Assembly (NCBI GenBank): GCA_964576585.1
Contig: CAZNWO010000025.1
Coordinates: forward strand, 1-30,388
DNA length: 30,388 bases
Direction: 5' to 3'
DNA from: GCA-2730975 sp964576585
GTDB taxonomy: Bacteria; Verrucomicrobiota; Verrucomicrobiia; Opitutales; Seribacteraceae
Positions 1-8,131 of the stretch are shown here, in pieces. The position numbers and the translations under genes were made by a program. Every line of letters starts with the position of its first letter. Position 1 is the first letter of the stretch. The notes under the pieces are model-generated. The model was not told the DNA's origin, made no database searches, and saw nothing but the letters and a program-made list of their open reading frames with translations.

Positions 1-869
1 GCGGTAATGAAGAGGGTCTTGTAGTCCTTGCCGCCGAAGCAGACGTTGGCGGCGCCTTCGGGAACCTCGATGGTCTCCAGCTTTTTGCCGTTTACGTCGT
101 AAACGTGTACGTGACGGTGGGTGGTGTAAAGGTGACCCTTGACGTCCACGGCCATACCGTCGCTGCCCTCCTTGATCTTGTACAACTGCTTGCCCAGCTT
201 TCCTTCCTTGGTCACGGCATAGCAGGTAATGCTTGCCGGCAGCTTGTGGAAGGCGGGGTCGGGATGACGCTTGTGCCCGCCCGTGTCGGCGACGTAGAGT
301 CGCGAGCCGTCCGGGGAGAAGACGATGCCGTTGGGCATTGCCAGATCCTTGATCAAAACATCCACATTGCCCGTTGCCGGATCCAGTTTGTAGACCCAGT
401 GACCGGGGATTTCATGCGGACCGCGCAAACCCCAAGGGGGATCCGTGAACCAGAGGGTGCCGTCCTTCCAGACGGCCACGTCGTTGGGCGAGTTGAAGCG
501 CTTGCCGTCGAACCTTTCGGCCAGCACCTTTGCCTTGCCGTCCTTTCCGATGCGAATGACGTTTCGGGCAGCGTGTTGACAGGAGATGATCCGCCCCTGC
601 AGGTCGAGAATGTTGCCGTTGGCCTGCTCGCTTTTGCGAAACGTGGACAAGCCGTCCTTTTCGCTCCACTGCATGAGCTTGCTGTTCGGGATGTCGGAAA
701 AGACGACCTTGTTTTGCTTGGGCAGCCAAACGGGACCTTCCGTGAACTTCATCCCGCCGGCCAGTTTCCTGACCTTTGCTCCGGGTTCGACTAGGGAGGC
801 GCCTCGCAGGGAGAGCGCCTGAAACACGAGAGCGATGCTGAGAGGAAGGAGGATTCGATTCATTTTCAT
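1..869 (-). CDS. SMP-30/gluconolactonase-like exported beta-propeller, C-terminus cut by window edge
   Basis: Read on the minus strand, the frame is open from an ATG at 869 to the window edge (about 289 codons; the end lies outside). Family features seen: 'GGMKFTEGPVW' near residue 35, 'GNILDLQGRI', 'SPNDVAVW', 'LWFTDPPWGL', 'MPNGIVFSPDG' and 'LYVADTGG', the spaced Asn/Asp metal-site motifs of SMP-30/gluconolactonase/LRE proteins. These are six-bladed propellers that hydrolyse lactones with a divalent metal. The first residues (MKMNRILLPLSIALVFQA) form a signal peptide, so it acts outside the cytoplasm. A second in-frame ATG at 863 is possible. It is the last gene of a minus-strand run with DUF4838, 63 bp downstream of it. 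The substrate cannot be told from the sequence; a sugar lactone fits the carbohydrate-like neighbour. Confidence 0.85.
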   Translation of the reverse strand, partial: MKMNRILLPLSIALVFQALSLRGASLVEPGAKVRKLAGGMKFTEGPVWLPKQNKVVFSDIPNSKLMQWSEKDGLSTFRKSEQANGNILDLQGRIISCQHAARNVIRIGKDGKAKVLAERFDGKRFNSPNDVAVWKDGTLWFTDPPWGLRGPHEIPGHWVYKLDPATGNVDVLIKDLAMPNGIVFSPDGSRLYVADTGGHKRHPDPAFHKLPASITCYAVTKEGKLGKQLYKIKEGSDGMAVDVKGHLYTTHRHVHVYDVNGKKLETIEVPEGAANVCFGGKDYKTLFIT

Positions 870-932
870 ATGGGTTTCCGGTTCGAGAATGTTTTTGCGT
901 GGTGAAAGAGGTTGAAGATGGATTACCGTCCC

Positions 933-3542
933 TTACCGGTTCGTGCTCAGGCCCTCGGCTTCCGATACTTCACGTGGAACGAACACCGTGTGGCGGTGGA
1001 GGCTGAATAGGGGGGGAGTGTTGAGCAGCATGATTTTCCCGCGCGTTTGGGTGGTGGTGTGCCAGATCTTTCCGTCAGCACCATCGGGAACTTTCACCAC
1101 GATGTACGATTTGCCGTCAATGCGATCGCTCGGAACCAAATCGCGACGGCCCTTGTCTGGAATTATGAGACTTAGACGCACGTCCGTATCGACAATCAGT
1201 TCATTGGTCCCCTTTGGTACGTAGAAATAATGGGGCCCACTGTAGGAAACCCAAGCGGGGTGAGTCACGGAAGACTCGAAGAGAAAAGGAGTCTCGGGAG
1301 GGATGCGGATTTCAAAGTCGCCGGTGATATCAACACGATATTCAAAGGCCTTTGGCAGCTTGACCTCGATCTCTTGGAAGGGCTTGTCTCCTGCAATTTC
1401 TTCCGAGCGAAACTTTTTTTCGAAGATGACTTCATTTCTCATGTAGACGGCAAGATCGATCGGTTTCGAGGTCGGCTTTATGCCCAGCTTCACCGTTTGC
1501 GGTCCCGATGCCGCCAGATAACCACGCAAACTTCCCCGGAAGCGGGAAACCGCCAGCTTCGGGTCTTGATCCCTGGCGTGTACGTATGCGGGGCCGACGT
1601 TCTTTCCCTCGATCTTGACTCGGTCGAAGTAGCGCGAAAAAGCCACGGTGGGATCGCCGTCCGACTTCAGCTTCTCAAGCGTCTCCGCAAACAAGGCCGA
1701 GACCTCGAGGTCGGTCAGTTCCTTGCCTTCTTGCCAAACCGGGCGACGGTCCTTGTTTGCCATGTAGAACTCGAGCCTCTTGTCCGTAATTGGAAGCCCG
1801 TTGCAAAGGCGTCGAGCCAAGGCGTAGTAGTGAATTACGTCGCGACGTCGAATTCGCCAGGCATAATTCATCAAGGGTTTCAATGCCTTGTAGTAGGAAT
1901 CGTTACGGGAAGAATTCTTTCCTCGAATCAAGTCGAACTCGCGGAATTTCGCTACGTATATCAAATAAGCCTTCAGGTCGGTCAACCTGGCGCGGACGTT
2001 CGCATCCTCCTCCAGTTTCCACGCTTTTTCGAGATCTGCGAATAGAGGAAGCAAGGTGGATGGACGCAAGGGTGGGGCGGCTTCCATCCTTTCGTAGAAT
2101 GATCTCATCGGCTTGGCTGCCTTTGCAAACAACTTGTCCATGAATTCATCCACCAGCGGATCGACTTTCTCGTTCGGTTTCCAAAGAAGCTGTGCGGCTA
2201 CGTACAAGCCCAATGCCTGGGCTCCCCAGTTTGCGTTGGTCTCGGCGTTGATTCCGTTCAGGTTTCTTTCGGCGTAAAAGGGAACCCACTTTCGATGGTA
2301 TTCCACGCGACCTCCTCGCGCTCGGCCGGGCAAGCCCCAGTCCCATGCCTGCACGCCGTAGTATTCCCGCAGACCGATCGCGCTCACTTTTTTCGACCAA
2401 CGCTCCACAAGCTCGGGAAGCGAGTAATGCGTGCGGTTGAATCCCAAGGCTACCTGCACGTAGACGTTGGGCTCGACTTCGATGGTGGGGGGAAGGCGAT
2501 GGCTGGAATAAGCGTAAAGTCCAACCCAAGCCTTCGGGTCTTTGGAACGCAGTCGCCTGGCCGTTTCATTAGCCAGATGCAGGACCCTGTCCGTGGTGGT
2601 TCCGAGCTTCTTGCAATTTGCGCAGTGGCAAGTGCCTTGCCCGTCGGAAGGATCGACCGAGACCATGAAGGAAGCGGGGTTTGCCCTCCTGGCTTCATCA
2701 AGCAATTTCATGCGATCTTCCGCCACAAGCTCGATCAGGTCCGGGTTGCTGAAGCAGAACTTGCGGGCATTGGGCACGCTCTGCAGGTCGCGGGTTCCGT
2801 CTCCTTTCATTGCGGAGAGTTCGGGGTTGTTCGCAAAGGCTTCCTTGTTTCGACCGATTACGTTCCCGTAGCTGTGTCCGGTCCTGGTCAAACCTCGAAG
2901 CGTGAGCCTGTTTGCGGCGGCCCACCTTCGGTAGTCCTGCATCAAAGGCTTGAGATCTTCGCCACTCATCCCGTAGGCATACCAAATTCGCCTTTCGATC
3001 AACTGGGGCGACTCGACGAAGCTTCGGTTGAAAGAAAGATTTTTCAAATGCGGTTTCACATGCCACTTGCTGGACGGAGCAAACCATCGGAAGCCCCATC
3101 TGCGAAGAAGGTCCGCCACACCATGCCTGACGGCTTCATCGCTGTTTCCCAAAACGTGGATTAGTTTTTTTCGACTTTGAGTAACGATTGCATAGGCATC
3201 GTACTTGTCCGTCTCAAAACTTACCGCTCGGGCGACTTCCGGCCAAGCTTTCTTAAGTCCGATGACGAGCGATGGCTTTCCTCCCGTTTCCGAAGATATT
3301 TCGAACTTTGCGCCACTGGCTTGGCCCAGTGATTGAGCCAACCAGTCGGCGGCTTCCTTAATCGTTACTGTCTCCGCCGTGGTTGCTTCACGGACGTCGG
3401 CAACCACTAGAATGGCAGCTTGACCATTTTCCAGCAACCTAACTTCAGCGCTCAGCGTGGTGTGAATGATGGCCAAAAGGCTCGAAGCAAGCAATCTGGC
3501 GGGTCGAAGTTTGATAACCTTTGACAAAAGTTTCGGTTTCAT
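933..3542 (-). CDS. Exported DUF4838 domain protein (glycoside-hydrolase-like)
   Basis: An 869-residue protein with an N-terminal signal peptide (hydrophobic stretch about 15-30, 'ARLLASSLLAIIHTTLSA'). Residues about 60-170 resemble the small alpha/beta domain that precedes catalytic barrels in glucuronidases and hexosaminidases ('LAQSLGQASGAKFEI', later 'YAYGMSGED'). The central part has the DUF4838 signature: 'VSVDPSDGQGTCHCANCKKLG' split by a C-x-C-x2-C cluster, then 'DRVLHLANETARRL' and 'YSSHRLPP'. DUF4838 proteins are large secreted proteins of Planctomycetes, Verrucomicrobia and Bacteroidetes, presumed polysaccharide-active but without a proven reaction as far as I know. The C-terminal 150 residues look like a beta-sandwich. 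It starts at ATG 3542, 6 bp after the preceding gene's stop, so cotranscription is likely. Confidence 0.85.
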   Translation of the reverse strand: MKPKLLSKVIKLRPARLLASSLLAIIHTTLSAEVRLLENGQAAILVVADVREATTAETVTIKEAADWLAQSLGQASGAKFEISSETGGKPSLVIGLKKAWPEVARAVSFETDKYDAYAIVTQSRKKLIHVLGNSDEAVRHGVADLLRRWGFRWFAPSSKWHVKPHLKNLSFNRSFVESPQLIERRIWYAYGMSGEDLKPLMQDYRRWAAANRLTLRGLTRTGHSYGNVIGRNKEAFANNPELSAMKGDGTRDLQSVPNARKFCFSNPDLIELVAEDRMKLLDEARRANPASFMVSVDPSDGQGTCHCANCKKLGTTTDRVLHLANETARRLRSKDPKAWVGLYAYSSHRLPPTIEVEPNVYVQVALGFNRTHYSLPELVERWSKKVSAIGLREYYGVQAWDWGLPGRARGGRVEYHRKWVPFYAERNLNGINAETNANWGAQALGLYVAAQLLWKPNEKVDPLVDEFMDKLFAKAAKPMRSFYERMEAAPPLRPSTLLPLFADLEKAWKLEEDANVRARLTDLKAYLIYVAKFREFDLIRGKNSSRNDSYYKALKPLMNYAWRIRRRDVIHYYALARRLCNGLPITDKRLEFYMANKDRRPVWQEGKELTDLEVSALFAETLEKLKSDGDPTVAFSRYFDRVKIEGKNVGPAYVHARDQDPKLAVSRFRGSLRGYLAASGPQTVKLGIKPTSKPIDLAVYMRNEVIFEKKFRSEEIAGDKPFQEIEVKLPKAFEYRVDITGDFEIRIPPETPFLFESSVTHPAWVSYSGPHYFYVPKGTNELIVDTDVRLSLIIPDKGRRDLVPSDRIDGKSYIVVKVPDGADGKIWHTTTQTRGKIMLLNTPPLFSLHRHTVFVPREVSEAEGLSTNR

Positions 3543-3548
3543 TGCAAT

Positions 3549-4730
3549 TCAGTAAATGGGCAGGACCATTTTTTGGCCGTGCTTTTGTTCCTCGATGGAA
3601 TGGATGCGTTCCTCGGGCGGCATGGAGACGAACTTCCAGCTGTCGGCCTTTACCCGCACGCACGAGCCCGGACTATAGCCTTTTAGCAGTTCCTTGCACC
3701 GAAGAGTGATTTGCACACCGCTGCTCCCGGTGACCGGATTCTTGACTTCGGTCCATTTCTCCAGCTTGCAGAACTTGCGGTCACCTCGATGATACCAAGT
3801 GCGAAGCGTTTTTTCAGCGCAAGCTACGGCGATGCGGTCGTTTCGTTCGCGACTGAGGTCCTCGATGATATCCCTGTTCACCTCGAAGAGAGTGATAGTG
3901 AGTCGACCGCCTCCGAAGTCGAAAATCTCCACTTCGTCGATCCAGCCGGGCGTCCATCGCTGGCGTTGGAAGCGAACGTGCTTTTTTCGCTGAAGTTCGG
4001 TGGAGGCATTCCACGAAGCCTCGTCCAGCCATAGTTCGGTCACGGTGAACTCTCGTTCGGAATTGTAATGTCCGCCTTGAGCCCAGCCGAGGTTGAAGCG
4101 CACCTTGGTTCCGGGCTTGATGTCCGTCAAGTCCACCCATCGCTTGTCCCGCCAGACGCGAGTGGTGGCGAGTAGGTCGAAGGTGAAGGGTGTCTTGATG
4201 CCCTGTTCGACCAGCTTGCCGGAAGGCTCGAGGTGAATCTTCTCCTTGTCGATCTCCACGCTCTTCACCTTCCATGTTTGGCCGCGCTTGGCGTAGAAAC
4301 TGAAATCATCCTCCAGCATCAGGGCGTGATTTTCAGGAACGATTAGTTTTTGGTAGCCCAAGGAGTCGGGAAGCGGGGGTATGGTGTCCTCCTCTCCCTT
4401 GGGCGGAAGAAAAAACCAACCGTTCAGGTGTGTGCCTAGCGGCACGTCGCGCAAGGCGGCCCGGGCCCCGTTTCGCCAGATTACGGCATAAGGAAGCAAG
4501 GCGAAGTAGTGGACGGGTCCGGCCCAGTAGCGACCTTTTTCCGCCCCGTCGATCCGAATGCCGCCTCGGCGATTGACCGCATCCACGTAGACCAGTTCGC
4601 CCGAAAGGTAGCGGGCTTTTTCAAGCGGAGCGAAGGCAGTGGGATCAGGGGTGAACTTTTCTTCGGAGGCAAAACAGAAACTTGCGAAGAACAAAGCAAC
4701 CGCGAATGGCCTGAGAGGGACGCTTAACAC
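3549..4730 (-). CDS. Secreted protein of unknown function
   Basis: 393 residues from a GTG start at 4730; the signal peptide (MLSVPLRPFAVALFFASFCFA) is clear. I do not recognise the family. It is rich in Trp and charged residues and looks beta-rich, with two segments that read like small barrel modules ('GELVYVDAVNRRGGIRIDG' near 45 and 'TDIKPGTKVRFNLGW' near 205, the latter like copper-binding or OB-type repeats in planctomycete secreted proteins). The start is supported by GAGG, whose GA belongs to the upstream DUF1552 stop codon, 5 nt before the GTG. It sits 6 bp after DUF1552 and 6 bp before DUF4838, so all three are probably one transcript. The protein is probably periplasmic or extracellular; no catalytic motif is evident. 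Confidence 0.75.
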   Translation of the reverse strand: MLSVPLRPFAVALFFASFCFASEEKFTPDPTAFAPLEKARYLSGELVYVDAVNRRGGIRIDGAEKGRYWAGPVHYFALLPYAVIWRNGARAALRDVPLGTHLNGWFFLPPKGEEDTIPPLPDSLGYQKLIVPENHALMLEDDFSFYAKRGQTWKVKSVEIDKEKIHLEPSGKLVEQGIKTPFTFDLLATTRVWRDKRWVDLTDIKPGTKVRFNLGWAQGGHYNSEREFTVTELWLDEASWNASTELQRKKHVRFQRQRWTPGWIDEVEIFDFGGGRLTITLFEVNRDIIEDLSRERNDRIAVACAEKTLRTWYHRGDRKFCKLEKWTEVKNPVTGSSGVQITLRCKELLKGYSPGSCVRVKADSWKFVSMPPEERIHSIEEQKHGQKMVLPIY

Positions 4731-4736
4731 CGAGCC

Positions 4737-6262
4737 TCAAGCCTCCAAGTCGGCAAGGGTACCGTTGCTGTCACCGAACTTATCCACCTTCACTCCCATC
4801 CTTTGGGCCATGGTAAGCAGGAGGTTGCTCATGCGGACCTTTTCGTTCACCGGGCGCGTGCAGATGGCGTAGTGCTTGCCGGGTTGGTCGAGTTGATAGC
4901 CCTCGAAATCGACCTGCTGGTTGAAGTCCATGTGGGTGCCATGCTTGAGCCCGAGCTTGGATCCTCCGGCCAGCACGAGCGGGAGGTTCGCGTTGCCGTG
5001 GCTGTGGCCGAACGCCATGCCGCTGCCCCACAAGGCCATGGTGGTGTCCAGTAGCGAACCTTCCGCATCCTTGGTTTCCGCCAAGCGGTTGATGAGGTAG
5101 CCGAACTGCTCGACGTTGAAGAGGTCGCTCTTGGTCAGGTCGGCCATGAGCTTGGGATTGCCGTTGTGGTGGGAGAGCGAGTGGCGATCCTGATTGACGC
5201 CGATCTCGGGGATGGCGGGACCTTGGCCCTCGATTCCGTTGCAGAAGGTCGCCACGCGAGTCATGTCCGTCTGGAAGGCGAGCACGATGACGTCGTACAT
5301 CGTTCGCAGGAAGTCTCCCATCTGTTGCAGGGAAACGTTTCGGTTGAGGCGGGATTTCACGCCCGCATCCACCTTTGGCCGGGNNNNNNNNNNNNNNNNN
5401 NNNNNNNNNNNNNNNNNNNNNNNNNNNNNNNNNNNNNNNNNNNNNNNNNNNNNNNNNNNNNNNNNNNNNNNNNNNNNNNNNNNAGGGAAACGTTTCGGTT
5501 GAGGCGGGATTTCACGCCCGCATCCACCTTTGGCCGGGGAACGTCAAGCCACTTGTCGGCTCGCTCGGTTCGCACTTCGACCTCCCGCACGGAAGTGAGG
5601 TATTGCTCGAGACGGCCGCGATCCTCGCGACTGAGCTGCTTGTCAAGGGCCTTGGCCTCGCCGAGAACGGCGTCGAGGATGCTGCCGCGCCGCTGCAGCC
5701 CACGCCGCTGCTTGGTCACGCCGCCGTTTGGTTCCTCGAACATTTCACGGAAGACCACGCCCGGGTTTCGTTGGGCAGGCAACACGATGCCGTCGGCGTT
5801 CCAGGAGAGCGAATGGCCTTGGGTGGTCATCTGCAGGGAATGAAAGCGCGTGTGCGGAGCGGTTTGCTCGGCCATCAACTGGTCCACCGAGATCGTGTTG
5901 CGGTCCGCCGCTCCCAGCTTTCCTCCGGTGAGCCAGATCTTGGAACAGTTGTGGTGATGACCCAAGCCGTTCGGGTGGTGCAAACCGCTGATCGGAGTGA
6001 TGACGTCCCGAAACTTCTCGAGAGGCTTGAGCGTCTTGGAGAACTCGTAGTCCTTGCCGGCATCGGTGATTTGCCAATCCAAGGTATTCACCCCGTTGGG
6101 AATGTACATGAAGACGCTTCGCGGAGGCTGGGTCGGAATTGCCTTCCTTGCAGCCCGAAGAGGTTTCATGCAGTCGAATAACGGCAAAGCCATTGAAACC
6201 CCTAACCCTTTCAAAAGGTGTCTTCGACTCAGTAGCCACTTCTGAGTGCTTACGTTGCTCAT
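4737..6262 (-). CDS. Tat-exported DUF1552 protein, interrupted by an assembly gap
   Basis: The N-terminal part (6262 to 5484) has a Tat signal 'SRRHLLKGLGVSMALPLF' and the DUF1552 blocks 'GVNTLDWQ', 'SGLHHPNGLGHHHNC' and 'LSWNADGIVLPA'. The C-terminal part (5383 to 4737) has 'DTTMALWGSGMAFGHSHGN', 'LPLVLAGG' and 'NLLLTMAQRMGV'. The two halves are split by 100 Ns flanked by the same 55 bp; collapsing the overlap (removing 155 bp) restores one frame of 456 residues from ATG 6262, the usual DUF1552 length. So the gene is intact in the organism and only frameshifted in this assembly. A TTG at 6313 would add 17 residues ahead of the Tat signal and is less likely. DUF1552 proteins are abundant exported proteins of Planctomycetes and Verrucomicrobia, usually paired with a cytochrome-c-like DUF1592/DUF1588 protein; that partner is absent here. 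Biochemical role unknown. Confidence 0.88.
5329..5538. repeat. 55-bp direct duplication flanking the N gap (assembly artefact)
   Basis: Positions 5329-5383 and 5484-5538 are identical over 55 bp and encode the same DUF1552 peptide around 'AGVKSRLNRNVS'. The copies abut the gap exactly. This is what two contigs ending at the same k-mer look like after scaffolding; 55 is a common de Bruijn k value. Confidence 0.93.
5384..5483. other. Assembly gap of exactly 100 N
   Basis: A run of 100 unknown bases, the customary placeholder length. Because the same 55 bp lies on both sides, the true distance is probably an overlap rather than missing sequence. Confidence 0.98.
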
Positions 6263-6474
6263 GCTGTTCTTGGATTCGGGTTCACCTTTGGATGGCTTTG
6301 CCTTGCTTGGCAAAATCTCAAATGAGTTATTGGTTCTCTTTGTTTCTCAATCCCATTGATTGAAGCGCCGGGAGGATTTTTCGCCAATAATATTCCTCGA
6401 CTTCTTGTTCTTTTTTGCAATATACGCTGCACCTCGCACAACCAAACCCAAGCACGAATCCCACTGCATCCGAC

Positions 6475-7758
6475 ATGAAACTAGAAACCCAATGCCTTCA
6501 CGCAGGTTACGCTCCTGATCCCACTACTCTTTCCAGGGCCGTGCCCCTCTACAAGACCAGTTCCTACGTCTTCAACAATACGGAACACGCCGCCAACCTG
6601 TTTGGCTTGCGGGAACTCGGCAACATTTACACCCGGTTGATGAATCCCACTACCGACGTACTCGAGCAGCGCGTTGCCGCCTTGGAGGGAGGCGCGGCAG
6701 GTTTAGGCATAGCCTCGGGCACCAGCGCCGTATTCTACTCGATCGTCAATCTCGCCGAAGCCGGTGACGAAATCGTTTCCGCCAACAACCTGTACGGGGG
6801 AACTTACACTCAGTTCAACGATATCCTGCCCAAGCTCGGAATTACCGTAAAGTTCGTGGATCCCAACGATCCCGAGAACTTTGCGGCCGCCATCACCGAG
6901 AAGACAAAAGCCCTTTTCTGTGAAACCGTCAGCAACCCCGGCTTGGACGTCGCCGACCTCAAGGCCATCTCCGACATTGCGGCGGCTCACAATATTCCCG
7001 TTGTCGTCGACAGCACCTTTTCCACCCCATACCTAACGAGACCCATCGAACATGGTTGCGACGTCGTCGTCCACTCTCTGACCAAGTGGCTTGGAGGTCA
7101 CGGCAACGGCATTGGCGGCGTAGTGGTCGATTCAGGGAAATTCAATTGGGCGAATGGCAATTTCCCTCTCTATGACGAACCTGACTCAAGTTACCATGGG
7201 CTTCGCTGGGGTCACGACCTTCCCGAGCCCTTGGCCCCGCTCGCTTACGTCCTGCGCATGCGTACGGTGCCTCTTCGCAACTTGGGAGCGTGCATATCTC
7301 CAGACAATTCCTGGCAGTTCCTCCAAGGTATAGAGACCTTGCCTCTTCGCATGGACAGGCATTGCGAAAATGCTTTGGCGGTGGCTCGCCACCTCAAGGA
7401 TCACGAATCGGTCGAATGGGTCCGCTTCCCCGGACTGGAAGACGACCCGATGTTCGAGCTCAACAACCGCTATCTCGAGGGCAAGGGTGGTTCAATGGTC
7501 GTATTCGGTATCAAGGGTGGGGCAGAAGCAGGCCCCAAGTTTATCGACAGCCTTCAGCTTTTCTCGCACCTGGCGAATGTCGGGGATGCAAGGAGTTTGG
7601 CGATCCATCCGGCGACGACCACTCATTCACAGCTTAACGAGGAGCAGCAGAAGGCCGGTGGAATTTCGCCCGAGTTGGTCCGCCTCTCGGTGGGAATCGA
7701 GCATGCCGACGACATCATCGCCGACGTCGAGCAGGCCCTTGCCGTCGCCACATCCTAA
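6475..7758 (+). CDS. metY: O-acetylhomoserine sulfhydrylase (PLP, Cys/Met metabolism family)
   Basis: 427 residues from ATG 6475, the standard length for O-acetylhomoserine (thiol)-lyase. Visible family features: 'LETQCLHAGY' at the N-terminus, 'YTRLMNPTTDVLEQRVAALEGG' (about residues 52-73; Tyr and Arg contact PLP phosphate), 'GTSAVFYSI', 'VVDSTFSTPYLTRP' (Asp179 binding the PLP nitrogen) and the Schiff-base lysine K204 in 'HSLTKWLGGHG'. It converts O-acetylhomoserine and sulfide to homocysteine and acetate in the cytoplasm, feeding methionine and S-adenosylmethionine. A longer in-frame start at 6415 adds 20 unconserved residues and is rejected. No clear Shine-Dalgarno or SAM riboswitch is seen in the leader. 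It is divergent from DUF1552 and 13 bp upstream of a small membrane gene. The link to the SAM-using methyltransferases downstream is circumstantial. Confidence 0.93.
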   Translation: MKLETQCLHAGYAPDPTTLSRAVPLYKTSSYVFNNTEHAANLFGLRELGNIYTRLMNPTTDVLEQRVAALEGGAAGLGIASGTSAVFYSIVNLAEAGDEIVSANNLYGGTYTQFNDILPKLGITVKFVDPNDPENFAAAITEKTKALFCETVSNPGLDVADLKAISDIAAAHNIPVVVDSTFSTPYLTRPIEHGCDVVVHSLTKWLGGHGNGIGGVVVDSGKFNWANGNFPLYDEPDSSYHGLRWGHDLPEPLAPLAYVLRMRTVPLRNLGACISPDNSWQFLQGIETLPLRMDRHCENALAVARHLKDHESVEWVRFPGLEDDPMFELNNRYLEGKGGSMVVFGIKGGAEAGPKFIDSLQLFSHLANVGDARSLAIHPATTTHSQLNEEQQKAGGISPELVRLSVGIEHADDIIADVEQALAVATS

Positions 7759-7771
7759 GCCCGCTTTATAC

Positions 7772-8131
7772 ATGGGCAGAAAATTTGCCCTCGGCTACCT
7801 GATTCTCCTTACCGTCGTCATGGCGGGCGCCTTGGTTTATGGTTTTACCGTGGGGGACTTCTGGAAGGACGGTGGAGAATTGGTTGAAAACCCATGGGGA
7901 ATCGTTTCCCTCTTCGACGTTTACGTCGGTTTTTTCTTCATCATCGGCTGGATCGTTTACCGGGAAAGTTGTCTCGGCGTCATCCTTGTCTGGTCGATCG
8001 CAATCCTGCTCGGCGGAAACGTGGTTAGCGGGCTTTACGCGGTCATTGCCTTGATCCGAAGCAAGGGTGATCCGAAGGTTTTCTTTCTTGGCGGAGAAAA
8101 GGGGTGTTCCTTGGAATCGAAGGAATCCTAG
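7772..8131 (+). CDS. Small integral membrane protein, DUF1475-like
   Basis: 119 residues from ATG 7772, 13 bp after metY and likely cotranscribed with it. Three to four hydrophobic segments are visible: about 6-26, 46-64, 70-90. The order 'NPWGIVSLFDVYVGF', 'WIVYRE', then 'WSIAILLGGNVVSGLYA' matches what I recall of DUF1475 proteins (short membrane proteins with an N-P-W...D.Y.GF motif). No function is known. The last bases overlap the stop codon of the convergent gene: the two TAG stops share the palindrome CTAG at 8128-8131. Confidence 0.7.
   Translation: MGRKFALGYLILLTVVMAGALVYGFTVGDFWKDGGELVENPWGIVSLFDVYVGFFFIIGWIVYRESCLGVILVWSIAILLGGNVVSGLYAVIALIRSKGDPKVFFLGGEKGCSLESKES

Noticed and set aside
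1230..3164. Long plus-strand open frames opposite DUF4838
   Set aside because: They mirror the codon pattern of a well-supported minus-strand gene and show no domain motifs.
5329..5538. Genuine tandem duplication or insertion site within DUF1552
   Set aside because: The copies meet the N gap exactly and merging them restores the family frame, which points to assembly overlap.
6363..6474. SAM riboswitch in the metY leader
   Set aside because: No paired P1-P4 arrangement or conserved core seen; only about 110 AT-rich bases with no strong hairpin.
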